64,000 nucleotides of DNA from Rhodobacter sp. NTK016B (GTDB lineage: Bacteria; Pseudomonadota; Alphaproteobacteria; Rhodobacterales; Rhodobacteraceae): positions 186,001 through 250,000 of the forward strand of contig NZ_JAFKOK010000006.1 of assembly GCF_017303295.1 (NCBI RefSeq), given 5' to 3'. Within the stretch, counting starts at the first letter, position 1. Each line of letters opens with the position of its first letter. Of the stretch, positions 9,107-17,618 are shown piece by piece. Both the position numbers and the translations under genes were made by a program. The notes beneath the pieces are model-generated. The model saw only the letters and a list, made by a program, of their open reading frames with translations, was not told where the DNA came from and searched no databases.

Positions 9107-9161
9107 TGTTGCATTCCCGTAAAGCCCGGCCTATCTGGACCCAAGCGCAAGGGGAGACCCG

Positions 9162-10175
9162 ATGAACTGGATCACGAACTACGTCCGCCCAACGATCAAT
9201 TCGCTGTTCTCTCGCCGCGAGGTGCCCGAGAACCTGTGGTCCAAGTGCCCCGAATGCGGCACGATGCTGTTCCACCGCGAGTTGACGGACAATCTGCAGG
9301 TCTGCTCGAACTGCAATCACCACATGGCGATTTCGCCGCGTGAGCGTTTCAAGACGCTGTTCGATGCCGGAACCTTCAGCGAGGTGTCGGTGCCCGAGCC
9401 GGTCGCCGACCCGCTGCAATTCCGCGATCAGAAGAAGTATCCCGACCGTCTGAAAGGGGCCCAGAAAGCCACCGGCGAGAAGGAAGCGATGCTGGTCGCC
9501 GAGGGCGAGATCGGGCGCATGCCCGTCGTCTGCGCGGGTCAGGATTTCAGCTTCATGGCCGGGTCGATGGGGATGTATGTGGGCAATGCCTTCATCGCCG
9601 CCTGCGAACGCGCGATCCAGCGCCGGGCGCCGCTTGTGGTGTTTGCCGCTGCGGGCGGGGCGCGGATGCAGGAAGGTATCCTGTCGCTGATGCAGATGCC
9701 GCGTACCACGGTCGCGATTCAGATGCTCAAGGATGCGGGCCTGCCCTATATCTGCGTGCTGACCCATCCGACGACCGGGGGCGTGACCGCGTCCTATGCG
9801 ATGCTGGGCGACGTGCAGATCGCCGAGCCCAACGCGCTGATCTGCTTCGCCGGGCCGCGCGTGATCGAACAGACGATCCGCGAAAAGCTGCCCGAAGGGT
9901 TCCAGCGCGCCGAGTACCTGCTCGATCACGGGATGCTCGACCGGGTGACCAACCGCAAGAACATGCGTACCGAGCTGATCACCATCCTGCGCATGCTGAC
10001 CGGGTTGCCCCCCGCGACGATGGGCGATCTGCCCGCGCCCGAAGCCGAGGTCGAAGCGGCCGCCGAGCCCGCCGCGATCCCGCAGACGCCCGCGCCCGAA
10101 GCCGCGCCGGTTCCCGCGAAACCGGCCGCAAAGGCAGGCGCGAAACCGGCTGCAAAAGGCGACGCCAAGCCGTGA
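9162..10175 (+). CDS. accD: Acetyl-CoA carboxylase carboxyltransferase subunit beta
   Basis: A 337-residue beta subunit of acetyl-CoA carboxyltransferase, which makes malonyl-CoA for fatty-acid synthesis. The N-terminal zinc ribbon has Cys29, Cys32, Cys48 and Cys51. The crotonase-fold core carries the glycine-rich AAGGARMQEG and the HPTTGGVTASY motif. After about residue 285 the protein carries a low-complexity Ala/Pro/Glu tail ending in Lys/Ala repeats, which is not part of the catalytic fold. Its GTGA overlap with folC indicates a two-gene operon, as in many proteobacteria. The start follows AAGGGGAGACCCG. Confidence 0.96.
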   Translation: MNWITNYVRPTINSLFSRREVPENLWSKCPECGTMLFHRELTDNLQVCSNCNHHMAISPRERFKTLFDAGTFSEVSVPEPVADPLQFRDQKKYPDRLKGAQKATGEKEAMLVAEGEIGRMPVVCAGQDFSFMAGSMGMYVGNAFIAACERAIQRRAPLVVFAAAGGARMQEGILSLMQMPRTTVAIQMLKDAGLPYICVLTHPTTGGVTASYAMLGDVQIAEPNALICFAGPRVIEQTIREKLPEGFQRAEYLLDHGMLDRVTNRKNMRTELITILRMLTGLPPATMGDLPAPEAEVEAAAEPAAIPQTPAPEAAPVPAKPAAKAGAKPAAKGDAKP

Positions 10176-11461
10176 GCGCCGCGACATCGAGCGTTCCGGG
10201 CTCTGACGTCATCCTCGAGCGGATGATGGCGCTGCATCCGAAGATCATCGACCTGACGCTTGACCGCGTCTGGGCGCTGCTCGACAAGCTGGGCAATCCG
10301 CAAAACGACCTGCCGCCGGTGATCCATATCGCCGGAACCAACGGCAAGGGATCGACACAGGCGATGATCCGCGCCGGTCTGGAAGCGGCGGGCAAGCGCG
10401 TTCATGCCTATACCTCGCCGCATCTGGCGCGGTTTCACGAACGCATCCGGATCGCCGGCTCGCTGATCACCGAGGAAGCGCTGACCGAGGTGCTCGACGA
10501 GTGCTACGCCGTCAATGGCGGCACACCGATCACCTATTTCGAGATCACCACCGTCGCCGCCATCCTCGCCTTTTCGCGCGTGCCAGCGGACTTCCTGCTG
10601 CTCGAAGTGGGGCTTGGCGGGCGGCTCGATGCCACCAATGTCGTAGCCAAGCCCGCGCTGACGATCATCACGCCGGTGTCGATCGACCATCAGCAATTTC
10701 TGGGTGATACGCTGGCCGAGATCGCGGGCGAAAAGGCCGGGATCATCAAACGCGGCGTGCCCTGCGTGGTCGGCCCGCAGGAAGACGCGGCTCTCGACGT
10801 GATCGAGGCCCGCGCAGCCGCGCTTGGCGCACCGGTTCTTGGCTTCGGGCAGCACTGGCATTGCTTCGAAGATGCCGGTTCGCTGGTGTTTCAGGATGAA
10901 AACGGGCTTCTCGACTTGGCGCTGCCGAACCTGCCCGGCCCGCATCAGATCCAGAATGCTGGCGCCGCTCTGGCCGCCTTGCGCGCGCTGGGCTTCGATG
11001 CCGATGCCTGCGAGGCGGCGGTGACGCAGGCCCAATGGCCCGCCCGGATGCAGCGCCTGCGCGAAGGGCCGCTGCCCGACAGCGCGCCCGAGGCTGAGCT
11101 ATGGCTCGACGGCGGCCACAACCCGGCTGCGGGAACCGCGATTGCCGCCACGCTTGACCGGCTGCCGCCGCGCCCGACCTGGCTGATCTGCGGGATGCTC
11201 AACACCAAGGATATCGGCGGTTTCATGCGCCCGCTCGCCGGCCATGCCGAGGCGCTCTATGCGGTGTCCATCCCCGGTGAAACGGCGACCCTGACGGCCG
11301 AGGCCACGGCGAAAGCCGCGACCGAGGCCGGGCTTGCCGCGCATTTTGCCGAGGATGTGCAGGCGGCGCTGGACACGATCACAAGCGCCACGCCGCATGC
11401 TCGCGTGCTGATCTGCGGCTCGCTCTATCTTGCGGGCGGCATCCTGCGCGAGAACGGCTGA
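10172..11461 (+). CDS. folC: Bifunctional folylpolyglutamate / dihydrofolate synthase
   Basis: A 429-residue Mur-ligase-family enzyme that adds glutamate to dihydropteroate and then to folates. The ATP-binding P-loop GTNGKGST is at residues 55-62. The omega-loop region and the ligase motif VGLGGRLDATNVV follow. ITPVSIDHQQFLGDTLAEIAGEKAGI carries the metal- and substrate-binding residues, and LDGGHNPAA is near the C-terminal domain. The start is the GTG at 10172, overlapping the accD stop by four bases. Length is normal for the family. Confidence 0.96.
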   Translation: MSAATSSVPGSDVILERMMALHPKIIDLTLDRVWALLDKLGNPQNDLPPVIHIAGTNGKGSTQAMIRAGLEAAGKRVHAYTSPHLARFHERIRIAGSLITEEALTEVLDECYAVNGGTPITYFEITTVAAILAFSRVPADFLLLEVGLGGRLDATNVVAKPALTIITPVSIDHQQFLGDTLAEIAGEKAGIIKRGVPCVVGPQEDAALDVIEARAAALGAPVLGFGQHWHCFEDAGSLVFQDENGLLDLALPNLPGPHQIQNAGAALAALRALGFDADACEAAVTQAQWPARMQRLREGPLPDSAPEAELWLDGGHNPAAGTAIAATLDRLPPRPTWLICGMLNTKDIGGFMRPLAGHAEALYAVSIPGETATLTAEATAKAATEAGLAAHFAEDVQAALDTITSATPHARVLICGSLYLAGGILRENG

Positions 11462-11493
11462 GCGCAAGCGCTCAGCCCCTTGCAGTACGGGGT

Positions 11494-12033
11494 TTACCCG
11501 CCGGTCAGCTTGCGGAACCAGCCCTTGCGCGGCGCGTCCTCGCTCTCTTCGGCCTCCGCAGCCGCCTCGTCGGGTTTCGGCCCTTCCACCGCGTCGGTGA
11601 AGCGGTCGAAGAAATCATCCGCCATCTTGCGCGCGAAACCGTCGATGATGCGGCTGCCCAGCTGCGCCAGCTTGCCGCCCACCTTGGCGTCGACCTCGTA
11701 GCTCAGCACGGTGCCCTCGGCGCCACTCTCCAGTGTCACGGCTTCCAGCGACACATGCGCCTCGCCCTTGGCAAAGCCCGCCGCGCCGCCCTTGCCTTCG
11801 CCGATCAGCGTCAGGCTCTGGCCTTCGACCACATCGGCAAAGCTGACCACGCCCTTGAACGTGGCCTTCACCGGACCGACCTTCTGCACAACCGTCGCCT
11901 CGAACCCGTCCTCGGGATTGCCGGTCAGCTCCTGGCAACCGGAAACGGCATCTTTCAGCACGTCGGGGCTCTGCAAAGCGGCCCAGACCACCGGAACCGG
12001 CGCTGCGATCGTGCGGGTATCTTTCATCTGCAT
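11494..12033 (-). CDS. CoxG-like SRPBCC-domain protein
   Basis: A 179-residue protein of the carbon-monoxide-dehydrogenase subunit G (CoxG) family, a START/SRPBCC lipid-binding fold. The opening MQMKDTRTIAAPVPVVWAAL and the segment around KVGPVKATFKGVV are typical. The C-terminus ends in an acidic Ala/Glu linker and the amphipathic GWFRKLTGG, which could touch the membrane. True CoxG helps membrane anchoring of CO dehydrogenase, but no cox genes are here, so it is a stand-alone paralogue of unknown role. The start at 12033 is supported by GGGAGG about 7 bases upstream. Confidence 0.8.
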   Translation of the reverse strand: MQMKDTRTIAAPVPVVWAALQSPDVLKDAVSGCQELTGNPEDGFEATVVQKVGPVKATFKGVVSFADVVEGQSLTLIGEGKGGAAGFAKGEAHVSLEAVTLESGAEGTVLSYEVDAKVGGKLAQLGSRIIDGFARKMADDFFDRFTDAVEGPKPDEAAAEAEESEDAPRKGWFRKLTGG

Positions 12034-12204
12034 GACATGTGCCTCCCTCTCGCGGCGCAGGATAGGCCAGCCACGCGGAAGGCGAAAGCAGGCTTTGGTC
12101 TGTGAGACCTTGGTCGCAACGGCGGTCTTCAGGCCCGACACCTTGGTGGCGGTTCCGGGACGGCGCCGCGGCTGCTATTCTCACAACCGAACACGGAGAT
12201 CGCC

Positions 12205-12906
12205 ATGGCCGCAGCCTCGCCAATCGTGCCCCAGAGCCCGGATCACAACCGCGCCCGCGGTTTCGCCCGCGCGCTGATCGTCGATGACCACCCGCTGTTT
12301 TGCGACGCACTCGCGCTTACCCTGCGCGCGGTATCCGGCGTGATCGAGATCGACACCGCGCATTCCCTGACTGACGCGCTGGCCCGGCTCGACACGGCAC
12401 CGCCGCCCGACCTGCTGCTGCTCGATCTCGACCTCCCGGATATCGACGGGCTCGACGGGCTGTTGCGGCTGCGTGCCGCGCATCCCGACCTGCCGGTGCT
12501 GGTGGTCTCGTCGATGACCGAGCCCCGGCTGGTTCAGGCCACCATCGCCGCCGGCGCGCGCGGTTTCGTGCCCAAGCATTCCGGGCGCGACAGCTTCCGC
12601 GCCGCGCTCGATGCGCTGGCCCGGGGCGAGATCTGGCTGCCCGAAACCGCGCAGCAGGCAGCAGGGGACGAGGCCGCCGACAGCGTCGCGCGCCTCGCCC
12701 AGCTTACCCGTCAGCAGGCGCGCATCCTCGACCTTCTGTGCCAAGGACGGCTCAACAAACAGATCGCCTTCGAACTCTCGATCGCCGAAACGACGGTCAA
12801 GGCGCATGTCACCGCGATCATGCGCAAACTCGGGGTGCAAAGCCGAACGCAGGCGGTCCTGATCGCGCAGCAGGCCCGGTTCACCAGCTTCGTTCCCGAA
12901 GGCTGA
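12205..12906 (+). CDS. NarL/LuxR-type response regulator (orphan)
   Basis: A 233-residue two-domain regulator. The receiver domain shows the acidic pair Asp27-Asp28, the phosphoacceptor Asp74 in LLLDLDLPDIDG, and the conserved lysine in VPKHS. The GerE-type helix-turn-helix is near the C-terminus (LTRQQARILDLLCQGRLNKQIAFELSIAE, then VKAHVTAIMRKLG). An N-terminal extension of about 20 residues precedes the receiver. There is no histidine kinase next to it, and both neighbours point elsewhere, so its signal and targets are unknown. Confidence 0.88.
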   Translation: MAAASPIVPQSPDHNRARGFARALIVDDHPLFCDALALTLRAVSGVIEIDTAHSLTDALARLDTAPPPDLLLLDLDLPDIDGLDGLLRLRAAHPDLPVLVVSSMTEPRLVQATIAAGARGFVPKHSGRDSFRAALDALARGEIWLPETAQQAAGDEAADSVARLAQLTRQQARILDLLCQGRLNKQIAFELSIAETTVKAHVTAIMRKLGVQSRTQAVLIAQQARFTSFVPEG

Positions 12907-12913
12907 ACCCGCC

Positions 12914-12985
12914 GCATCTTTAATCCGGAAATATCCTCGGGGGGTGAATTTGGCGTAGCCAAAGAGAGGGGCAGACAGCCCCCCG
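12914..12985 (-). repeat. Dispersed intergenic repeat, copy 2
   Basis: Read on the minus strand from the smc stop: a GC-rich inverted segment (GGGGGGC...GCCCC), a C-run, GAGGATATTTCCGGATTAAAGATG-type sequence. Its core is almost identical to the copy at 62815. It fills most of the gap between the convergent response regulator and smc. Confidence 0.75.
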
Positions 12986-12989
12986 CCCG

Positions 12990-15900
12990 CTACGCCACCA
13001 GCGACTCGGCGTCCTTGAGGTTCACGCTCACCAGCTGGCTCACGCCCTGTTCGGCCATGGTCACGCCGAACAGCCGGTCCATCCGCGCCATGGTCAGCGC
13101 GTTGTGGGTGATGATCAGGAAGCGCGTCTCGGTGCGGCGGGTCATCTCGTCCAGCAGCTCGCAGAACCGCACGACGTTGGCGTCGTCGAGCGGTGCGTCC
13201 ACCTCGTCGAGAACGCAGATCGGCGCCGGGTTGGCCAGAAACACGCCGAAGATCAGCGCCAGCGCGGTCAGCGTCTGCTCGCCCCCCGACAACAGGCTCA
13301 GCGAGGCCAGCTTCTTGCCCGGTGGCTGGCACAGGATTTCCAACCCGGCTTCCAGCGGATCGTCGGATTCCACCAGAACCAGCCGCGCCTCGCCCCCGTT
13401 GAACAGATGGGTGAACAGCGTGGCGAAATTGGCGTGGACCTGATCGAAGGCGGCCAGCAGCCGCTCGCGTCCCTCGCGGTTGAGCGCGGCGATGCCGCCG
13501 CGCAGCTTCGCCACGGCGGCTTCCAGATCGGCCTTTTCCGTTACCAGCGTGCCGTGCTCTTCCTCGACCTGTCGCGCGTCTTCCTCGGCGCGCAGATTGA
13601 CCGCGCCCAGCGCGTCGCGGGCCCGGCGCAGGCGGGCGATCTCGGTTTCCAGCGTGGTCGAATCGGGGATGTCGTCTGAGGCGATGCCCAGTTGGTTCAG
13701 CAGCCCTTGCGGGGTCGCGTCCAGCTCGTCAGCGATGCGGTTGGCGGCCAGCGTGACCGCTTCGCCTGCCGCATCGACACGGGCCTCGGCGCGGGCGCGG
13801 GCTTCGCGCGATTCACCGGCGGCGCGTTCGGTGGTGCGTTCGGTCTCCTGCGCGGCGCGCAGCGCGCTTTCCGCCGAGAGCAGCGCCTCGACGGCGGCGG
13901 TGCGGCGTTCCTCGGCCTCGGCAATCGCTTCGGAAAGCTCTTCGCGGCGGGCAAGGATTTCCTCGGGCGCGGCATTCGCTTCCGAGAGTTCGTCCTGCGC
14001 GTCGTCGGCGCGGCGCTCAAGATCGGCGATGCGCTCGGCGGCGTTGGTCTTACGCGCGGTCCAGCTCTGGATATCGCGTGCCACTTCTTGCGAGCGGGTG
14101 CGCCGCGCCGCACCTTCACGGCGGATCTCTTCCTGTGCGGCCCGGCGCGACAGCATCGCCACACGCGCGGCCTCGACACGGGTGCGGATGGTTTCCAGCG
14201 CGCCGCGCGCGGCGTCGATATCCTCGAGCTCTGACAGCGCCTCTTCGGCCTCGGCGCGGCGCGACTGCGCGTCCTCGGCCTCGGCCTGCATCCGTTCCAG
14301 CGTCAGCCCGGCGCTTTCGCGTTTCGACTGTGCAAGGCTTGCGGCGGCTTCGGCGCGGGACTGCGCGCGGGTGGCTTCGGTCAGGCGCTGTTCGGCGGCG
14401 CGGCGGGCATCGCGCGCCATGCGGTCGGCCTCGGTCCGCTGGGCGAGTTCCGATTGCAGCTCTTCATGCGTCTCGCGCGCGTTGTCCTGACGTTCCTCGG
14501 CTTCATCCAGTTCGGCGCGCAGGGCATCCAGCCGGTTGCGCTGCGTCAGGCGGATCGCAGCGGCCGAGGGCGCATCCTCGCCGCGTTGCATCAACCCGTC
14601 CCAGCGCCACAGATCGCCCTCGATCGTCACCAGCCGCTGACCGGGGCGCAGATCGGCATGCAGGGCCTCGGCCCGCGCGGCGTCGGTAAGGCCGATCTGC
14701 GACAGGCGACGGGCCAGCTCGGCGGGGGCGGTCACCTTGGCGGCGAGCGGGTCGACGCCCGCGGGCAGCGGCGCCGTGTCGTCATAGCCCGGCAGCGCGC
14801 GCCAGCCCGAACCCGCCTCGGCCGGAGCCGCGCGCAGATCGTCGCCCAAAGCGGCGCCCAGCGCGTGTTCGAAGCCCGGCGCCACGCGCAGCTTGTCAAG
14901 GATGCCGCCCGCCTGATCCTTGTCGCGGTCGATGAGCCGCTGCAGCGCGGTCAGCTCGGCGGACAGGGCTGAAACCTCGCCCTCGGCCCCGGCGCGGGCG
15001 GCGCGGGCTTCGACCTCGGCGGCCTGCGCCTCGGCGCGGGCGGCTTCAGCATCGGCCAGCGCTTCTTCGGCGGCGTCCAGCATGTCCTGCGCGGCTTCCA
15101 GCGCTTCGCGCGCGGCGTCCTGCTCGGCTTCGGCGGCTTCCAGATTGGTTTCAGCCTGCGCGGCTTCGTCGGCGGCGCGCTGGGCGCCTGCGGAAGCCTT
15201 GTCACCCTCGGCGCGGGCATCGGCGGCCTGCCGGGTCAGCGATTGGTGGCGCGCGGACAGGCGGGCGACATCCTCGGTCGCCTCGGTCAGATGCGCCTCG
15301 ACATCGGCCAGAACGTCCGAGGCCTCATGCGCGGCTTCGACCGCTTCGGCCAGTTTCTCGTCATAGCCTTCGGACGCCCGGGCAAGCTGTTCCTCTTCCC
15401 ATTGCAGCCGCTCGATGGACTCGTCGGCATCGGCGGCCAGACCGGCCTCGCGCTGAGCGTCGAGCCTGAGCTGCTCGATCCGCGCCATCAGGGTCTGCAC
15501 CGCCTCGCGCGCACGGTTTTCCTGATCGCTCAACGTATCGCGCTGAACATGCAGGCGCTGCAGGATGGCGCCGGCGATCGATTCCTCTTCGCGCAGGGGC
15601 GGCAGCGCATCCTCTCGCCCCTCGCGCTCGGCGCGGGCTTCGCGCGCGGCGCGTTCGGCGGCGGCGGCCTGCGTGACGGCTTCGGCCAGAGCCGATTGCA
15701 CCTCGGCCCGGGCCTGCGCGGCTTCGCGCCAGCGCTTGTACAGGATCATCCCTTCGTTCTTGCGCAGCGAGGTGCCGATTTCGCGATACCGCGCCGCCTG
15801 CTTGGCCTGCCGGTTCAGCACCGTCAGCTGCTGGGCCAGCTGATCGACCGTATCGCCCACGCGTTCGAGATTGGTCTCGGTCGCGTTGAGCCGCAGCTCG

Positions 15901-16439
15901 GCCTCGTGCCGGCGCTGATAAAGCCCCGAGATGCCGGCGGCCTCTTCGAGGATCCGCCGGCGCGCCTTGGGCTTGGCGTTGATGAGTTCCGAAATCTGTC
16001 CCTGCCGCACCAGCGCGGGCGAATGCGCCCCGGTCGAGGCATCGGCGAACAGCATCTGCACGTCGCGCGCGCGCACATCCTTGCCGTTGACCTTGTAGGC
16101 CGACCCCGCGTCGCGGGTGATGCGCCGCGTCACGTCCAGCGCGTCGCTGTCGTTGAAGCCTGCGGGCGCCAGCCGGTCGGAATTGTCGAGGCTGAGCGCC
16201 ACTTCGGCAAAGGCCCGCGCGCTGCGCGACTTGGTCCCGGCAAAGACCACGTCTTCCATCCCCGAACCGCGCATCGCCGTGGGCCGGTTTTCCCCCATGA
16301 CCCAGCGCAGGGCCTCGAGAAGGTTCGACTTGCCGCAGCCATTCGGCCCGACAACGCCGGTCAGCCCTTCGCGGATCACCAGTTCGGTGGGATCCACGAA
16401 GCTCTTGAACCCGTTCAGGCGCAGGCGGGTGAAATGCAA
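12990..16439 (-). CDS. smc: Chromosome segregation ATPase SMC
   Basis: A 1149-residue SMC protein that organises and compacts newly replicated chromosomes with ScpA and ScpB. The Walker A motif GPNGCGKS is at residues 31-38. Two very long Ala/Glu/Arg coiled coils flank a hinge at about 490-620, and the C-terminal head has LSGGEQTLTALALIF and the Walker B segment ICVLDEVDAPLDDAN. Length and domain order are normal. The start at 16439 gives the canonical MHFTRLRLNGFKSF. It is a single-gene unit; no scpAB is adjacent. Confidence 0.97.
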   Translation of the reverse strand: MHFTRLRLNGFKSFVDPTELVIREGLTGVVGPNGCGKSNLLEALRWVMGENRPTAMRGSGMEDVVFAGTKSRSARAFAEVALSLDNSDRLAPAGFNDSDALDVTRRITRDAGSAYKVNGKDVRARDVQMLFADASTGAHSPALVRQGQISELINAKPKARRRILEEAAGISGLYQRRHEAELRLNATETNLERVGDTVDQLAQQLTVLNRQAKQAARYREIGTSLRKNEGMILYKRWREAAQARAEVQSALAEAVTQAAAAERAAREARAEREGREDALPPLREEESIAGAILQRLHVQRDTLSDQENRAREAVQTLMARIEQLRLDAQREAGLAADADESIERLQWEEEQLARASEGYDEKLAEAVEAAHEASDVLADVEAHLTEATEDVARLSARHQSLTRQAADARAEGDKASAGAQRAADEAAQAETNLEAAEAEQDAAREALEAAQDMLDAAEEALADAEAARAEAQAAEVEARAARAGAEGEVSALSAELTALQRLIDRDKDQAGGILDKLRVAPGFEHALGAALGDDLRAAPAEAGSGWRALPGYDDTAPLPAGVDPLAAKVTAPAELARRLSQIGLTDAARAEALHADLRPGQRLVTIEGDLWRWDGLMQRGEDAPSAAAIRLTQRNRLDALRAELDEAEERQDNARETHEELQSELAQRTEADRMARDARRAAEQRLTEATRAQSRAEAAASLAQSKRESAGLTLERMQAEAEDAQSRRAEAEEALSELEDIDAARGALETIRTRVEAARVAMLSRRAAQEEIRREGAARRTRSQEVARDIQSWTARKTNAAERIADLERRADDAQDELSEANAAPEEILARREELSEAIAEAEERRTAAVEALLSAESALRAAQETERTTERAAGESREARARAEARVDAAGEAVTLAANRIADELDATPQGLLNQLGIASDDIPDSTTLETEIARLRRARDALGAVNLRAEEDARQVEEEHGTLVTEKADLEAAVAKLRGGIAALNREGRERLLAAFDQVHANFATLFTHLFNGGEARLVLVESDDPLEAGLEILCQPPGKKLASLSLLSGGEQTLTALALIFGVFLANPAPICVLDEVDAPLDDANVVRFCELLDEMTRRTETRFLIITHNALTMARMDRLFGVTMAEQGVSQLVSVNLKDAESLVA

Positions 16440-16604
16440 GGGGTGAAGTCCTGTCTCTGCTCTGTCTATCCAGTCTTTGCACAGCCTTACCGAGTGTCAA
16501 GAAACCCTGCCGGATCTTGCTGAGGTTGCACGGATATCCACAAGATGTTGGGGCATTGTCGCCACACATCGAGCATTCTAGGGTGTGGGGAAAAGAGGTC
16601 CCGG

Positions 16605-17057
16605 ATGGCTGTCACGATTTCCCCCGATACCCCGCGCGATCCGGCGGTGGCCGCGCTATTGCAGGCCTCGCATGCCTATCTGCAAAGCCTCTACGACCCC
16701 GAGGACAACCATTTCCTGTCCATCGATGCGCTGTGCATGCCCGATATCCGCTTTTTCACCGCGCGCCTTGACGGCAAGCCGGTCGGCACCGCCGCGCTGG
16801 CGCTGAGGTCCGGCTATGGCGAGATCAAGTCGATGTATGTGGACCCCGACGCGCGCGGCCATGGCGCCGCCAAGGCATTGATGGCCCGGCTGATCGACGA
16901 AGGCCGCGCGCTGGGCCTGCCCGCGCTCAAGCTGGAAACCGGTCCGCGCAATACCGAGGCGATGGGGCTTTATGCCCGCCATGGCTTTGTCGTCTGTGGC
17001 CCGTTCGGCGATTACCCCGAAAGCCCGGCGTCGGTCTTCATGGCGCGCAGGCTGTGA
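16605..17057 (+). CDS. GNAT-family N-acetyltransferase
   Basis: A 150-residue acetyltransferase with the GNAT acetyl-CoA-binding segment at KSMYVDPDARGHGAAKALMARLI (motif A, R/Q-x-x-G-x-G/A). The C-terminal strand (KLETGPRNTEAMGLYARHGF) is also typical. The start at 16605 follows AAAGAGG; upstream frame extension has no similarity. The last codons overlap the GTG start of the second GNAT gene, so the two form an operon. The acceptor substrate cannot be predicted. Confidence 0.85.
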   Translation: MAVTISPDTPRDPAVAALLQASHAYLQSLYDPEDNHFLSIDALCMPDIRFFTARLDGKPVGTAALALRSGYGEIKSMYVDPDARGHGAAKALMARLIDEGRALGLPALKLETGPRNTEAMGLYARHGFVVCGPFGDYPESPASVFMARRL

Positions 17058-17518
17058 CGCCGGTCCCGCGCCGGGTGTCCCCGGATGAGGACATGAAACC
17101 GGTCCACGCGCTGCTGACGCAGGCTTTCGCCTATATGGACGCGGTGATCGACCCGCCCTCGTCGCTGGGCCGGATGACCATCGCCGACCTTGCGGCCGAG
17201 GCCCGCGCGCAAGAGCTCTGGGTTCTGGACCCCGGCCCCGTCGCCTGCATGATCCTGACGGACAAGGGCGATACGCTGTATCTGGGCAAGCTGGCCGTGG
17301 CGGCGTCGCATCGCGGGCAGGGGCTGGCGCGGGTCATGGTCGATCACGCCGTGGCGCGCGCCCGGGCGCTGAGCCGCCCCTCGGTCACGCTGCAGACGCG
17401 GGTGGAGCTGACGGCGAATCAGGCGGCGTTTCAGGCGATGGGCTTTGCTGAGATCGGGCGCACTGCGCATAAGGGTTACGACAGACCGACCTCGATCACC
17501 TATCGCCGGTTTCTCTGA
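17054..17518 (+). CDS. GNAT-family N-acetyltransferase (second of a pair)
   Basis: A 154-residue GNAT enzyme. Motif A is visible as GKLAVAASHRGQGLARVMVDHAV, and motif B as the ELTANQAAFQAMGFAEIGRT segment. It starts with GTG at 17054, overlapping the previous stop by four bases. The two neighbours share the fold but little sequence, so they are not a recent duplication. The C-terminal TSITYRRFL resembles acetyltransferases annotated as acting on small molecules or peptides. The substrate is unknown. Confidence 0.83.
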   Translation: MTPVPRRVSPDEDMKPVHALLTQAFAYMDAVIDPPSSLGRMTIADLAAEARAQELWVLDPGPVACMILTDKGDTLYLGKLAVAASHRGQGLARVMVDHAVARARALSRPSVTLQTRVELTANQAAFQAMGFAEIGRTAHKGYDRPTSITYRRFL

Positions 17519-17560
17519 TCCGCGCATCGAACCGTTGCACCTGCGACAATCAGGCCCTTC

Positions 17561-17605
17561 ACATTCCAAAAACGGAATGTTAGATGCATTCCGTAAAGTG
17601 AATGT
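17561..17605 (+). promoter_or_regulatory. Two tandem ATTC-N8-GAAT palindromes (SqrR/BigR-type operator candidates)
   Basis: Site 1 (17561-17580) is a perfect palindrome with seven-base arms, ACATTCC-N6-GGAATGT. Site 2 (17586-17605) is CATTC-N8-GAATG. Both contain ATTC-N8-GAAT, the pattern reported for the sulfide/persulfide-responsive repressor SqrR of Rhodobacter. The centres are 25 bp apart and the second site ends 13 bases before the start codon at 17619, so a bound repressor would block transcription or clearance. The downstream genes are also sulfur-family candidates. The motif match is seen directly; the identity of the regulator is inferred. Confidence 0.65.
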
Positions 17606-17618
17606 ATGGAGCCGACAG

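Noticed and set aside
16534-16542. ATATCCACA in the smc leader, one mismatch from a DnaA box
   Set aside because: A single nine-base near-match with no second strong box nearby is expected by chance.
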